Positions 1-10,732 of a DNA stretch of 64,000 nt are shown here, in pieces; the stretch's first letter is position 1; each line of letters starts with the position of its first letter. The notes beneath the pieces were generated by a model. The model was not told the DNA's origin. It searched no databases and saw nothing but the letters and a program-made list of their open reading frames with translations. The translations under genes and the position numbers were made by a program. This DNA comes from Eupeodes corollae (lineage: Eukaryota > Arthropoda > Insecta > Diptera > Syrphidae), in contig NC_079148.1 of assembly GCF_945859685.1 (NCBI RefSeq), positions 22,021,946-22,085,945 on the forward strand. The letters are read 5' to 3'.

Positions 1-296
1 CCCAATTGCTGCGAACGGCGACGAATCGACATTTCACGGTCTTCAGCAACACTCTCAGAAACAGACGCAATATTCTCTTCTGTACGCACTGTACGCATTC
101 GTGTGGTTGGTTTAATGTCCAATAAAGTAAACTGAGTGCGAAACTTGGTCACAATCGCATTAATTGTTTGCTCACTTGGTCGATTATGTAGACCATAAAT
201 CGGACGTAAAGCGCGAAACACATCTCGAACCGAACACTGATTTTGGTAATAAAATTCAATGATTTGCAAGCGTTGCTCGTTAGTAAGTCTATTCAT
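1..296 (-). CDS. mariner transposase, N-terminal DNA-binding region (partial)
   Basis: The frame opens with an ATG at 296 and runs about 98 codons to the window edge without a stop. The protein begins MNRLTNEQRLQIIEFY, the usual mariner start, and continues through the first helix-turn-helix to the linker RTEENIASVSESVAED and the second HTH start SIRRRSQQLG. In mariner transposases this region binds the terminal repeats; the DDD catalytic domain would follow outside the window. What is visible is open, unlike the other transposase remnants here, but whether the full gene is intact cannot be seen. Confidence 0.8.
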   Translation of the reverse strand, partial: MNRLTNEQRLQIIEFYYQNQCSVRDVFRALRPIYGLHNRPSEQTINAIVTKFRTQFTLLDIKPTTRMRTVRTEENIASVSESVAEDREMSIRRRSQQL

Positions 297-409
297 GATG
301 AAATGTCAAAGCATACTGAGCATCTTTCTCTTTGACACCATGTCTGAAATCCCGCGTGATCTGTCAAATACTAATGCATGAAAATCCTAACCTCAAAAAA
401 ATCACCCTT
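1..409 (-). mobile_element. mariner element, 5' part, cut by window edge
   Basis: The inner end carries the terminal motif that reads AAGGGTGATTTTTTTGAGG on the minus strand and abuts a TA. The same terminus, followed by an almost identical 5' leader, begins the element at 48676-49608, so the two belong to one family. The rest of this copy lies left of the window. TA target choice and the transposase reading frame place it in the mariner group of Tc1/mariner DNA transposons. Confidence 0.85.
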
Positions 410-411
410 TA

Positions 412-763
412 TATAACGTATAATTTAATTCAACTCGCTAGCGTTATTGGTTCACGAGATATTTTGGGTTAGCCAAAATGTTCACCTTTTTTTTTAAATT
501 GCTATGGTAAAAAAAACCACCCACGCAATTTTTTTTGAGAGCCCTTTTTGCATCTTTCTGGATAATTATCTGTATAACAAAATTTATTTGAAGTTGATAG
601 CTGTACTGGTTTCTGAGCTATGGGCGACGAAAAGAACTTCCCGAACGTACACAGACAACTCTCTAAAAATCTTTTATTTCGACTCTAGGGGCCTTGAAAC
701 GTTAAGTAATTGGACAAATCAGACCAATTTTAATAACTTTCTTTGGGAAGTTAATAACTTATT
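412..763 (+). repeat. R repeat, 3' part
   Basis: This stretch matches the 3' third of the R repeats at 10733-12057 and 51005-52260. Shared blocks are the GGGTTARCCAAAATGTTCAC-like segment, the 'gagagccctttctgcatctttctg' region, and the final part with 'cttttatttcgactctagg' and a degenerate palindrome around 742-758. The mariner at 1-409 sits immediately upstream. An apparent 115-residue ORF here is a by-product of the repeat, since its frame is not kept in the other copies. Confidence 0.75.
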
Positions 764-777
764 AGTTTGCAAGACAC

Positions 778-1065
778 ATCAATTTATTGGAGGAAATTTT
801 TGGGGAGCGTATTGCCTGGAGTCGTGGGCCTTTTTTTGTGGGGTTGTGTGAAGTTATTTGTCTATGTAGGTAAACCCCAGACGATTAACACCTTTAAAGA
901 TACTTTTCGGCGCATTATTTCTGGCATTCGGGCCCAAAGCTTCCCTTCACGGTAAAATAGTCGAAAATTGGGCACCTTGGCTGAAATTTTTGTCAAGCCA
1001 ACTTATTCGATCACTTGCCCGAAATCATTTGCCTAAAAAAACTACCAAATATCCAAAAATGCAGG
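778..1065 (+). pseudogene. mariner transposase C-terminal remnant
   Basis: With frame shifts the translation follows the C-terminal third of mariner transposase: a LLEEIFGERIAWSRGP-like stretch, then FLWGCVKLFVYVGKPQTINTFKD, then IISGIRAQ. The TPLDYF segment with the third catalytic Asp, which should precede FLWG, is missing, so this is a dead fragment. It lies directly behind the R fragment and has no recognisable terminal repeat of its own. Confidence 0.7.
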
Positions 1066-1394
1066 TAGACTTCATATTAAAACGATTAAAATGAACAAGA
1101 ACATTCTGAACTTACACTCTGTGAAAACATACCACACATATGCAAAACTTAACCATTTATGACCCCATCAGCGCAGTAGATAAAAAAAGAGGAGTTTATA
1201 ACAAAGGCCAGTGATTCAGCAAGTAAATGTAATCGTAATTACCCATTACTTAACTAAATTGACGAAAACGACCACTTCTTTTATAGATGCCCAATTTTAA
1301 TGGAAACTCACAAAAGAGCGTCTTCGGAAAAAGTTTACTTATTGGAGACAAGATAATTAGTATTCTCAAAGGAGCTGGTTTGAACGTTTTGATT
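1066..1394. other. no recognisable feature
   Basis: AT-rich sequence with no credible gene or element terminus. It leads into a reverse-transcriptase scrap. Confidence 0.5.
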
Positions 1395-1700
1395 CAATTT
1401 CTTAAGCTTACGATTAGCTAGAAAAAAAAAAAACTATGTGGATTTTTAAGGCAATTGTTGGCTTATACACAGATTCTTAACTGCTTGTGAAAGGGAGCAG
1501 AAGAACTTTTTCGCAGCTAAACAGATAAGTTTGAAAGGTTTTTGAACTTGAAAGATTTGCCTCCGTCATTCGTTATCTAGCACATCTGGTTCAATGTTAA
1601 AGATCATATTTCAAAACTTTCTAACTATTTTACTACAAAATCAAGAGTTCCTCAAGACAGTCACTTAGGACCACTTTTCTTTATGATCAAATGATGCACG
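1395..1700 (+). pseudogene. Jockey-like LINE reverse-transcriptase scrap, copy 1
   Basis: Near 1625-1675 the translation gives YFTTKSRVPQDSHLGPLFF, matching the conserved RT motif (S)GVPQGSxLGPLLF of Jockey-type LINEs. Upstream sequence is full of stops. About 250 bp of this segment recurs at 3385-3665 with strong similarity over blocks such as 'gaacttgaaagatttgcctc', so the two are copies of one element family or of one duplicated segment. Confidence 0.65.
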
Positions 1701-3384
1701 CCGTTAACCAACATTTATGATAAATTGAACTTCGCTTGAGCATTTTTCTTAATTATGGTTAAAAGTTCAACAATGAAAACATGCTTCCTTTAAAAAGTCT
1801 CCAATATTAATTGCCTTGCGGAAATTGCAAGCTTTCAAATATTTTGCTTCGGGATTGCCAACATTTTACTTCACAGATGACACCAAATTTTGTTCGTAGT
1901 CGTTTCGGGACACACACAATTTAAAATTTTGGAAACCCTTTGTATTTGTCGAAATAGAATTTTTTGTATGTCAGTTTTTGATAATTAATTCAGTCTATAA
2001 TTTAAATTTAAGAATAATTTACACCATCTTTCAATTCAATAATATTTAATTTTGAAATCAAGATTTTAACTTGTTTTTAAATTTGATTTATTATTAAAAA
2101 CTTACACTTTTCTGAATGAATGAAAAACCGTAGTAATTTTTGAATTACTCAAAGCATAAACCAATAAATTTAATTTACCTCCTTTTTATGTACATACATA
2201 ATGTATGAAATAAAATTTAATATACCTATTAAAATTTACATACACCAATATTAAACTAAATATAATCTCAAGACATTAAGTACACAATCATAACGTTCTA
2301 AGAATTCACCCCTTAAACAAATTTAAATAGATATAAATCTGCATTCCCTTCTTCCATTCAATTTTGTTTTCATCGTTTATTTTTTTGGCAAGCTTTTTTT
2401 TACAACAATTTTCATCAATCTTTCTTTCTTTTTTTATATTCATTCATTCACTTTCAGTCGGTTGTTTTCCTTTAAAAGCATCAAATCATCTCCATAAATA
2501 CCAGGCTTATGTCAATAAAAAAAAGAAAAAGAAATAGAAATTCTGCAAGGCACAAGTTAACCCAATACAAACAAACTCAACAAAAGGATACTTTTGTGCC
2601 CCGAAAAAAAAATAAAAAAATACAAACAACCATCACCTTCAGTAAGAGAGCTTCATATAAATGGCCACACATCACCACACAGTTCTTCTGTTCCTGGCCA
2701 ATCAATAATAGTGCACTTAAGGGGATGAGTTAAGACTTAAGACCCTTTGAACCTCACTTTTAGCATATAAACAAATCTATGCATACGAACGAGTACGAGT
2801 ACGAGAAGGAGGCTTATTTTTTATTTTATTCAGCTAGGACCAAAAGGATATGATGATGATGATAATATATAACATCAGACCACATCCAACAAATATTCAT
2901 TGTGTATGGCATGCATGCTTAGGGCAAGTGAAATGTTTATTGCTTAAGCATAAAAGTCAGACACATTACACACATTACATCGAAGAGGATAGCTGCTTTT
3001 AAAAACACACCCACCCATAAACACCCACCCAAAAAAACGCCCAACTCTTTTTAGTTGAAGATTTTATTTAATTTTTTTTTGCTACTCTCCTTCTTCCTTG
3101 TTCATATTTTCCTTATATCATTCTTATTCTCTTTGAGAGTATCTTCTGCGCCTTTTAACTTAACTTCATTGCTATAAAAGGAATGAAATTCAATATTAAA
3201 TTTTAATACACATCTGGGGTCGTAAGTAGTTGAACTTAAGGATAATAGCTGTATACCTACACTTATGGCTGATGGAATATGGTTATTCTTTCAGAACTAT
3301 TGCAAAAAGTAATTCCCCCTCAATTACTTTAATACCATTAAGCTCAACAAATAAAATAAAAGGGTGACTTTATCTGCAATGTGG
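1701..3384. other. AT-rich DNA without a supported gene
   Basis: Low-complexity AT-rich DNA. A 74-residue frame at 2509-2733 is made almost entirely of Lys/Arg/Thr/Gln codons from A-rich sequence and has no domain. Around 2785-2805 there is a short cgagta-type microsatellite. No terminal repeats, RNA gene or splice-supported exon was seen. Confidence 0.5.
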
Positions 3385-3665
3385 TTTTTAAGTCAACGAT
3401 CGAAAGACGGTTGTTGGCATTTATATACAGAATCTTAACTGTTTGTGAAAGAGAACAAAAGAAATTCACCTTAGCTACACAGATAAGTTAAAGGGTATTT
3501 GAACTTGAAAGATTTGCCTCCGTCATTCGTTATCTTGCACATCTGGTTCAATGTGGGAGATCATTCTTAACTCTTTAAAACTATTTTACTACAAAATCAA
3601 GAGTTCCTCAAGACAGTCACTTAGGACCACGTTTCTTTGTGATCAAAGGATGCGTGGCGTTGTTA
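3385..3665 (+). pseudogene. Jockey-like LINE reverse-transcriptase scrap, copy 2
   Basis: This is the second copy of the segment at 1395-1700. It ends with the same 'SRVPQDSHLGP' RT motif and the same downstream 'tttgatcaaa-gatgc' block. The two copies differ by scattered substitutions and small indels, consistent with an old duplication or two insertions of one truncated LINE. Confidence 0.6.
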
Positions 3666-3696
3666 ACTTGTAGTTCAATGTCCAAATATAAACCTT

Positions 3697-3897
3697 AGAT
3701 GATGCAACAGTCCGTTGGTACCTAGGTCCTAGTGGCTTTCAAAATTTTGCCAGGGTAAGAGGGGACCTACAGTTTTAAGCCGAATCCGAACCTAATTTGA
3801 TAAAGCACATTTCATGGCAACGATAACTCTTTGAGGATTTGTCAATTCCCTGCAAAAATCTGTACCCGTGAAAATAAATCGCATGACACAGGATTAT
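3697..3897 (-). mobile_element. tRNA-derived SINE, degenerate copy
   Basis: On the plus strand it begins 'gatgcaacagtccgtt' and keeps the SINE body ('gacctacagttttaagcc', 'aatttgtcaattcc', 'gtacccgtgaaaa'). The tRNA-like head is mostly lost. It belongs to the family of the better copies at 19552-19821, 25712-25966, 41938-42201 and 58676-58985. No target-site duplication is visible. Confidence 0.7.
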
Positions 3898-4024
3898 GGA
3901 TTATATCAACAGTTTGAAATTACAATTACAACTTTTCTTCAAATAATCCTTTCTTGCTTAGATTTCTCAGAACTAATATATAAACTTAAAGCATAAGGTT
4001 TAAGCTTCACCTCTTGAATTTATT

Positions 4025-4135
4025 CGTATCCAGAAAAAGACTTGCTAAATTAAACCTTAAATAATATTGCTTAATCAGAAGTGCCTCAACACAGACACTT
4101 AGGGCCACTTCTTTTTATCTTTGATATGAAAGAAT
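4025..4135 (+). pseudogene. LINE reverse-transcriptase motif scrap
   Basis: The stretch 'agaagtgcctcaacacagacacttagggccactt' is a degenerate version of the RT motif (G/R)VPQGSHLGPL found at 1640 and 3600. It is too short to place beyond a Jockey-like RT remnant. Confidence 0.45.
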
Positions 4136-4907
4136 GAGCATTGTTGCTTTCTGCTTACATTTTCATTTTTATTATTATTTTTCTTATTCGATCTCTAGCA
4201 ATTAACAAATAGAACTTTTTCGGATAAGTGAAAACAATGTTTTTGGTATGTTTTTAAGAAGTACGAAGCCGTTTGTAGTCACTCAACTTAGTTTCTTTCA
4301 GATTTACAATACCGTATTTTGAAGATAAATGTTATATATTTTCAACATGGGTTTCGGACTTACTGATCTATTTGAAGGTCTTCCAGAATTGATTATAGTT
4401 AGCCTAGGCTTAGATCTAGATCATGTGAACTCAAATAAAGAGCGAAGTAAATTAAAACCCTAGAGAATTTTGTTCAAATAAATGTAAGTCAATTTAAAAA
4501 ACAAACCACATTTTAGTTCTCAACCGCCAACTTTTTTTAAGTAGTTTAGTTTTTCAAATTATCTTCTCAAACACCAATAACAACAAATGGAAAAAGTTAC
4601 CAAAAGAAGTAGTTAGAGAATTTATAGTCCTTCGAGTAAGCATTAAATCCACAATTGGCACTTTAGTTGTGATCACGATGTGGCAAAAAATTGCCTCAGG
4701 AAACTACAGCTACGAAGCAGCGTTCTACAAAATATATCTAGCGCCTAATCAAAAGTTTTTTTGAGATATAAATAGTTTATTTGTCGATGGACAGCAAAAA
4801 AAAGAAAGTAAGGAAAATCTTCGAATATCAGTCAAAGCCTGATATGCAACTTAATACTCGTACATACAACATTTTTGCACTTCCCTTGTTTAAAATTCTT
4901 GTAAGAA
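4136..4907. other. no recognisable feature
   Basis: AT-rich DNA without ORFs of note or element ends. Confidence 0.5.
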
Positions 4908-5994
4908 ATTTTACCCAAATTTTAAGGCTAAGTTTTGTCATTTGACATTTCTTAATTTCAGACTAACTTAACCATGGAAATAAATACAAATAAAAATGTA
5001 TAACGTAAGCTTCGTTAATTTCGTTTTCGGTCAATTAATCGTCCAGATGTCCGTACAATCAGAAAAATCGTTCAAAAATTTGAGCGAATTCGGTCTGTAG
5101 GAAAATACCAGTGCAAGCTTCCCGAACAGCTCGTACTGCAGAAAATATTGATGCTGTTGACGATAGTGCGGCTTAAGAGCCGTCCACCTTAACTGGTCGT
5201 GAAGCCCAACAATTGCACCTTTCACGCTCATCGTTGATGAACATTAAGCATAAAGACTTCCATTTACAATCTTATAGGAAGTGCAATTTAATCAAGAACT
5301 TAAGCTTCTTGACTATTCCAAGTTTCTTCGTCCTCAATAGTCAGAATGGTGGCAAGGGATGGCAACAGTGAATGATCAGTTTTCGAAAAAATCACTTTCT
5401 GTGATGAGGGAAATTTTTACCTCAGTGGATTCATCAATTAGCAGAATTTCCGCATTTGAGTGATTGGCGAAAAAGCAATGTACCTACCCGTAAAAGGTGA
5501 GTGTTTGGTGAGGTTTATTTTCATTTTCCCAAAATGAGATCGTTAGATGATAACGAACTGTTTATGGCCCAAATTGGAAGAAATGGATGTGAGCGATATG
5601 TAGATTCATCAGGACGGTTGCACTTGCCACACAACTTACGAAACAATAACTCTTTTACACGACAAATTTAATGGCCGTGTTAATTCACGTAATGGCTATG
5701 TCAATCGGCCGCTAAGATCAAAGGATTTTACATGGTTGGACTTTTTTTTTGTGGTTATTGATGGAAAATGTCCACGTCGCAACAATTCAAGAGCTTAAGG
5801 ATGAGATAATTCAGTAAATTGTCGACATAGAACCTCAACTATGCCTCAGCGTTATCAAAAATTTGGTCTATATTTCGGTTCATACATAATTGAACCATAA
5901 CAATATTATCGCAATAAAAACAAATAACAATCATTTCCTAAATAACTTGTTTTTATTCAAAATCAACATCGGCCCTTAAAATTTTACCACCCTT
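4908..5994 (+). mobile_element. mariner element, nearly full length, dead
   Basis: The ends form an imperfect inverted repeat sharing AAATTTTAAGG (near 4915 and 5975). The interior encodes a broken mariner transposase: an N-terminal RPDVRTIRKIVQKFERIRSVG-like region near 5040-5100, then ITFCDEGNFYLSGFIN with the first catalytic Asp (about 5390), LWPKLEEMDVSDM followed by HQDGCTCHTT with the second Asp (about 5570-5640), and a remnant of the last block near 5720-5760. At least four stops or frameshifts interrupt it. At about 1.09 kb it is slightly shorter than the usual 1.3 kb. A minus-strand mariner follows within about 10 bp. Confidence 0.75.
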
Positions 5995-6001
5995 TATGTA
6001 G

Positions 6002-6868
6002 GGTGATTTTTTAAAAGCTATAGGAAAGTTTTTCAAAAAAACACATCTAATTCAGAAAAATGCATAAAATCTTTATTTGAATCGATAGTACGGTCTATAT
6101 AATTTAATGCTTGAAGATTATTTCATGCAAATGTTGACCTTGGCCATAGTCTTTCCAACATTTCGGCCGGTATCTCACGAATAAATGCTTCAATGTTGTC
6201 TTCCAAAGCGTTAATTGAAGCGTGACATAGCACCACAAAAAATAGTCTAAGGGCGTTAAATCGCAAGATCAAGGCAGCCAATTGACCGGTCCCGAACGTG
6301 AAATAAAATGTTCACCGAACTCGGCTATCAATAAGTCCATTGTTGCGAGTGCTATGTGGCATGTGGCTTAGTCTTGTTGAAACCACATGTCATGCAAGTC
6401 AAGCTCTTGCATTTTGGACTAAAAGTTGGATATCATCTCACGGTAGCGCTCACCATTCACAGTAACGTAACGATTCGCATCATTTTTGAAGAAGTACGGT
6501 CCAATAATGCCACCAACCCATGAACCGCAACAAACTGTGACTTTTTCTGAATGCATTGGTAGCTCTTGCAATGTTTCTGGCTGATAATTACGCCAAAGTC
6601 GACAAATCTGCTTATTTTCGTACCCATTGTCGCTGAACCCAATTTTGTTGTTAAAAAGCGCGCCATTTGCTTTGAAAACAGAGCACGCATTTTAATAATA
6701 AAATTCATAATTTTGTCGTTCAAGCGTTGTTCGTTTGTAAGACGATTCATGGTTAAATTATAGACCAAACAGAAGATGTTTGACAGTGAAACAAAACACG
6801 CAAAACGTGCATCAGCTGTTAAAACCAGTCGGTGTTGCCAAAAGGATAATAGTTAAAAAATCCAGCTT
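6002..6868 (-). mobile_element. mariner element, internally deleted
   Basis: The left end reads GGGTGATTTTTTAAAAGCTA and the right end carries an imperfect inverse near 6850-6868. On the minus strand the reading begins MNRLTNEQRLNDKIMNF at about 6750. After a large deletion of the DNA-binding domain it resumes with sequence near the first catalytic box, then NGERYREMIS, MWFQQD with the second Asp, ATCH, a FGEHFIS block, a broken third-Asp block and GQHLHEIIFKH at the end near 6110. Frameshifts make it non-functional. The long frames annotated on both strands here are shadows of this pseudogene. Confidence 0.8.
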
Positions 6869-7634
6869 AATAATAATGAATTTGCCAGCAATTTTCAAAA
6901 TTCCTTTAATAACGACATATGTCAATTTCAACGGCACAAAACTGAAAATGATTATTTTGGCAACATTGTCACTCGTATTGTTTTTGACAATCGTAAAAAC
7001 TTACTTCAGTAAAGGCGTTTAAGACATATCAAATTTTAACCCAGGCAAGAAAACAAAATCCACACCAAAAACAGCTCTTGACGTCGTCGCAGAGACGAGA
7101 TAAAATATAACAATATTAAAGTTCCCATCGCTTGAAAAAGGTGTTTTTTTTAACTATAGAACTTTTAAATGAATAACCGCAAAGTTAATTTCTTTAAATT
7201 GACATGGAATTTAATTTATTTTGAAGATAATATTCTGACATTAATATTTAAATATGATTTCTAGTACATAACCTCTGCTGGCTCAGGCGTAGTCTAATCA
7301 GGAGGTTGAATAATTTATAACTTTTTGCAGCGTTTGGTGAAGTTTATCCGAAATAACACTGCCAATGTTGTAGGCTAATTTACGGAAACGTGACGACATT
7401 TATAATAATACTACTAGCTTAAAGTTATATGCCTTTTAAAGAACACCCGGTATATTATTAGGCTGAACAAAAATTCAGCAATTGTCTAAAGCAAAGACAT
7501 ATGTCCCTTTTAAATGTCACCCCTAATATTGCCTGACAACATTGACACACAAAATCATTTAGATTGTAAGAAATTTTGGTAATTTTCAATGACTGACGGG
7601 ATACAAAAATATTGTGACGTTTTAAAATCGTCGT
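6869..7634. other. no recognisable feature
   Basis: AT-rich DNA with no credible ORF. A frame at 6780-7022 crosses the mariner end and is not a gene. Confidence 0.5.
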
Positions 7635-8060
7635 TGGGCAGATGGCTTAAAAGCAGAGCGTTTCGAAACAACTGGAGATAATTTGGTTAGGAGCTTTCAC
7701 CAATTGTTTTCAAAATTCTGACACAGAAGACCTTCAAAACTGCATCAAATTTAGAGGAATCAATCTCCCTTCTCAACATCTCATACAAAATCTTCTTTGT
7801 CTTAATATTTGAACATCTAAGGCTCATAGCGAACAACCTTACATGTCCCCATCATTGTGGCTTTAGACGAGGAAAGTCGTAAAATCAACAACCACACACT
7901 TTTCATCGATTTCAAGGCCGCATCTGAAGACCGCGGATCAGATGGTGCCCATAAGTGGAACATGACATCACCCAATTTGAAGTGTGCAACTGGAGACTCA
8001 GTCCCTATCTGAATGCAAAAGTGTGTAGGAAAGGCCCTAGTTCACACAGGACTGTACAGT
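7635..8060 (+). pseudogene. RTE-type LINE reverse-transcriptase fragment
   Basis: Across frames the translation follows RTE-clade RT: DGLKAERFETTGDNLVRSF, then NCIKFRGINLP, a degenerate CGFRRGKS-like block, and TLFIDFKAA near 7900, which is the first RT catalytic block (FxDFKxAxD). The same family order is seen at 36330-37300. Stops and small deletions separate the blocks, and the 3' boundary is uncertain. Confidence 0.6.
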
Positions 8061-10732
8061 CACCTTAAGTAAGTAAGATGATATTATGTGAAGGCTAAAG
8101 CCATTCCTGCTACTACCAAATTTCTAAATCCGTTCTTTGTTTCATTCGAAATTAATTTGATTTAGAAAAGATTCCTCGACCAAGGATATTTTGAATTTTT
8201 AGCATCGTAATAATCCTAATATCATCTTTATTATAAAATCTTCACTAATTCCATTTCGCATTTTTTTTTTCTTTAACTCCAAACAACTATCCCTTATACC
8301 TTATTATGGATCTGAGAGCTTCTTGGTCTGGACAAAGACCATAACATTCTATTCAAATGTTCTTTCCGGTACACGACACCGAGATGATGCACATTACAAA
8401 AACAAGAAAAAAGGAAGGAAGCAAAGAAAAGAAAGTTTTTGGTTCATTTACTTCCTTTTTTTATATATACATATATATATATATTAGTTTTATGTATATT
8501 TTTTTGAGAAAGTCTCATAGTCAACCTCTATTGTGAATAAAATTTGTTTCAAAAGTTCTAAATCGAAACTTCTTCCAAACTTTGAAGTACGTATAGAAGA
8601 GTAGGTTTACATTTTCATGGTATGCAAAGCAAAGAAGGACCTTAGAAGAAGAAGAAGAAGCTTAGTGGTTAAGTTGGGTTGGGTTGGGTAGGGTTGGATA
8701 GTCTAAAAAGTAAGGACAAACAAAAAAGAAATAGCGCATATGGAATTTCTATTCAAAAGATGTTAAGGATGAAATTTTGTTGTTTATGGTTTTTTATTTT
8801 ATTTTTGTTTGTTACCTTTTTTCATCTTCTCTTCTCTTCTTTTCATTGTTCGAAGAAGAGAGTTAAAATAATGAAGACCATACAAACCTACCGTAAATTG
8901 AAATCAGAGCTTATAGCTTAGATTTAAATTAATTTTCTCTATAAATACGATACGATTGAATTAGATAATGTGTAGGTAGTAGTATTTGGGTCCCGTAAAG
9001 GTCGGATATTTGAACATATATTTAAAGAATGGGTATAGTTTAAGATGGAATTCTCTTTTTTGTTCCCTCTTGAAACAAAAGAAATGTTTTAAGAAGATTT
9101 GTTAAGAGATTTTCTGTTAAGATTCTCTCAATCCGCACGCAATCAAAACTTTTTTTTCGTTTTTTTTTTTTTTGAAAAAGACAAAGGAATTGTTAGAATT
9201 GTTTTTTTTAGCATTCAGGCTCAAGCTCAAGCCCAAGCAGAAGAGCACCTTTACCTTATACGAATATAAGCCGACCTAAGCTGACTCCTTGCCATAAAAG
9301 GAGGAATGCGTTAAAGGTATTTCTGTTTCTGTTTTTGTTTAAATAAAAACTCTCGAGTTGAGAATGAAAACGAAAACAAAAAAAGTGAAGTGAAGTAGAG
9401 AAAAAAAAAAGAAATCAAAACTAAAAAGAAAGAGGTCGTAAATGGGGATATCTGTAGGTATAATAATTGGGGCAATGGAATGCGAACACGAAAAGTTTTA
9501 TACGGTATTAGGGACATAGAGTTATGTATGTTATGTATTTTCAATTGACGTAGTTTGTTGGTGCGACAATTACATTTGCTGCTTATAAGGACATCTTTTT
9601 GGGGAGGGGCAGGCAGAGTAAATGGTAAGTCAGTAAGGCTAAAGGATTTGTGGTTTAACTCTGTGTTATCAGCTTTGAACACACACTCGTATGGGTTATG
9701 GTTAATGATTGAAATTAATTATAAGTACATGTTTGTTGGAAATTTATAATATTGATTGGCTGATGGTGGTGCAGCGTGCGTCGGGGTATAGGGTTTTATT
9801 TTACTTTAAATATGAATATAGGGTAAATTGTCGTCTCTTTGGATTCCACATGCACATGAACTGCGGTTTGACAACGTTTATCTTAAATTTTGTTTAAGCC
9901 AGCTGCTGCTTCTATGGGGTTTTGATTCATTGATTATGGTGTAATCAATGTGGTTACCATTCACTTTGAGCATGCCTTCCTTATTGACATGGTTTTGTAA
10001 GTGTTTATTTTTTCAAACATTTCAAGGTTCAACACATGACGATAATTGGCAAAATAAATATTTCTAAGAAAATGTATTCTATGGAAGAATTACTGTGGCT
10101 GAAAAGTTATTTCATTCTGAGAATATATGTACTTTGCTTTTTTCGTATAGCATTCCTTCATTTCTGTAGTAATTGGTAAAGATATTGAATTGTTATCTAA
10201 TCTGTAAGGGATTTGACAACAAAACTTCCAATTTTTGGAAAAAAAATAGTGTGATGCATTCGATTTTGTAAACAAATCTACTTTGATATCAATGTTTAAA
10301 AAAAAAGTAAGTATACGCCCTGTTGTACCAAAAATAAAAATGCAGCAAAATTGTACCTTTTGACTATACAGTCCAGTAAAAAATAAAAAATATGTACATC
10401 AAAATACATAAAATCGTTTTGAAGTGGAATTTCATGGTTTTTTTCAATTTTTATTAAAGTTATTTAAATTTTAACAACTGAAATTTCGAAATTTCAAAAC
10501 GTCAAGTTCATGGAAATGGAATCACAAGATGGATGTTAACACAATTTTATAATTGAACAACCAAATATCGATTGCGGCATAGGCTTTCTGGCATGGGGCA
10601 CCAACTTGCATGAATGAAGGTTACTATAGCTCGTAACTCTCACTTTTGACAATCGGTACCACACTGTTACTTCATGCGGTTGCATTGGCTTTCAGAAGAA
10701 TCACCCTGAATAACATATTTATTAAAATATTA
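8061..10732. other. AT-rich, simple-sequence-rich DNA without a supported gene
   Basis: It contains a TA-type microsatellite (about 8461-8487), a (GAA)n run (about 8644-8661), GGGTTGG-type short repeats (8672-8700), and poly-A/poly-T runs. ORFs of 60-120 codons here (8679-8921, 9311-9682, 9555-9897) are low-complexity and show no domain, signal peptide or splice support. A sequence resembling a mariner-like end (GGGTGATTCTTCTGAAAG on the minus strand) lies near 10692-10709, without a partner that I could find. Confidence 0.45.

Noticed and set aside
504..851. 115-residue frame overlapping the R repeat and a mariner relic
   Set aside because: It begins in repeat DNA and crosses into mariner sequence out of its coding frame; other R copies do not keep the frame.
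2509..2733. 74-residue basic frame
   Set aside because: Composition follows A-rich DNA; no family, poor start context and no neighbours.
8679..8921. 80-residue frame with a hydrophobic middle
   Set aside because: The hydrophobic part is T-rich low complexity and the start lies in a GGGTTGG microsatellite.
10690..10712. Mariner-like end GGGTGATTCTTCTGAAAG next to an R repeat
   Set aside because: No matching partner end or transposase remnant was found nearby, so it is not called as an element.
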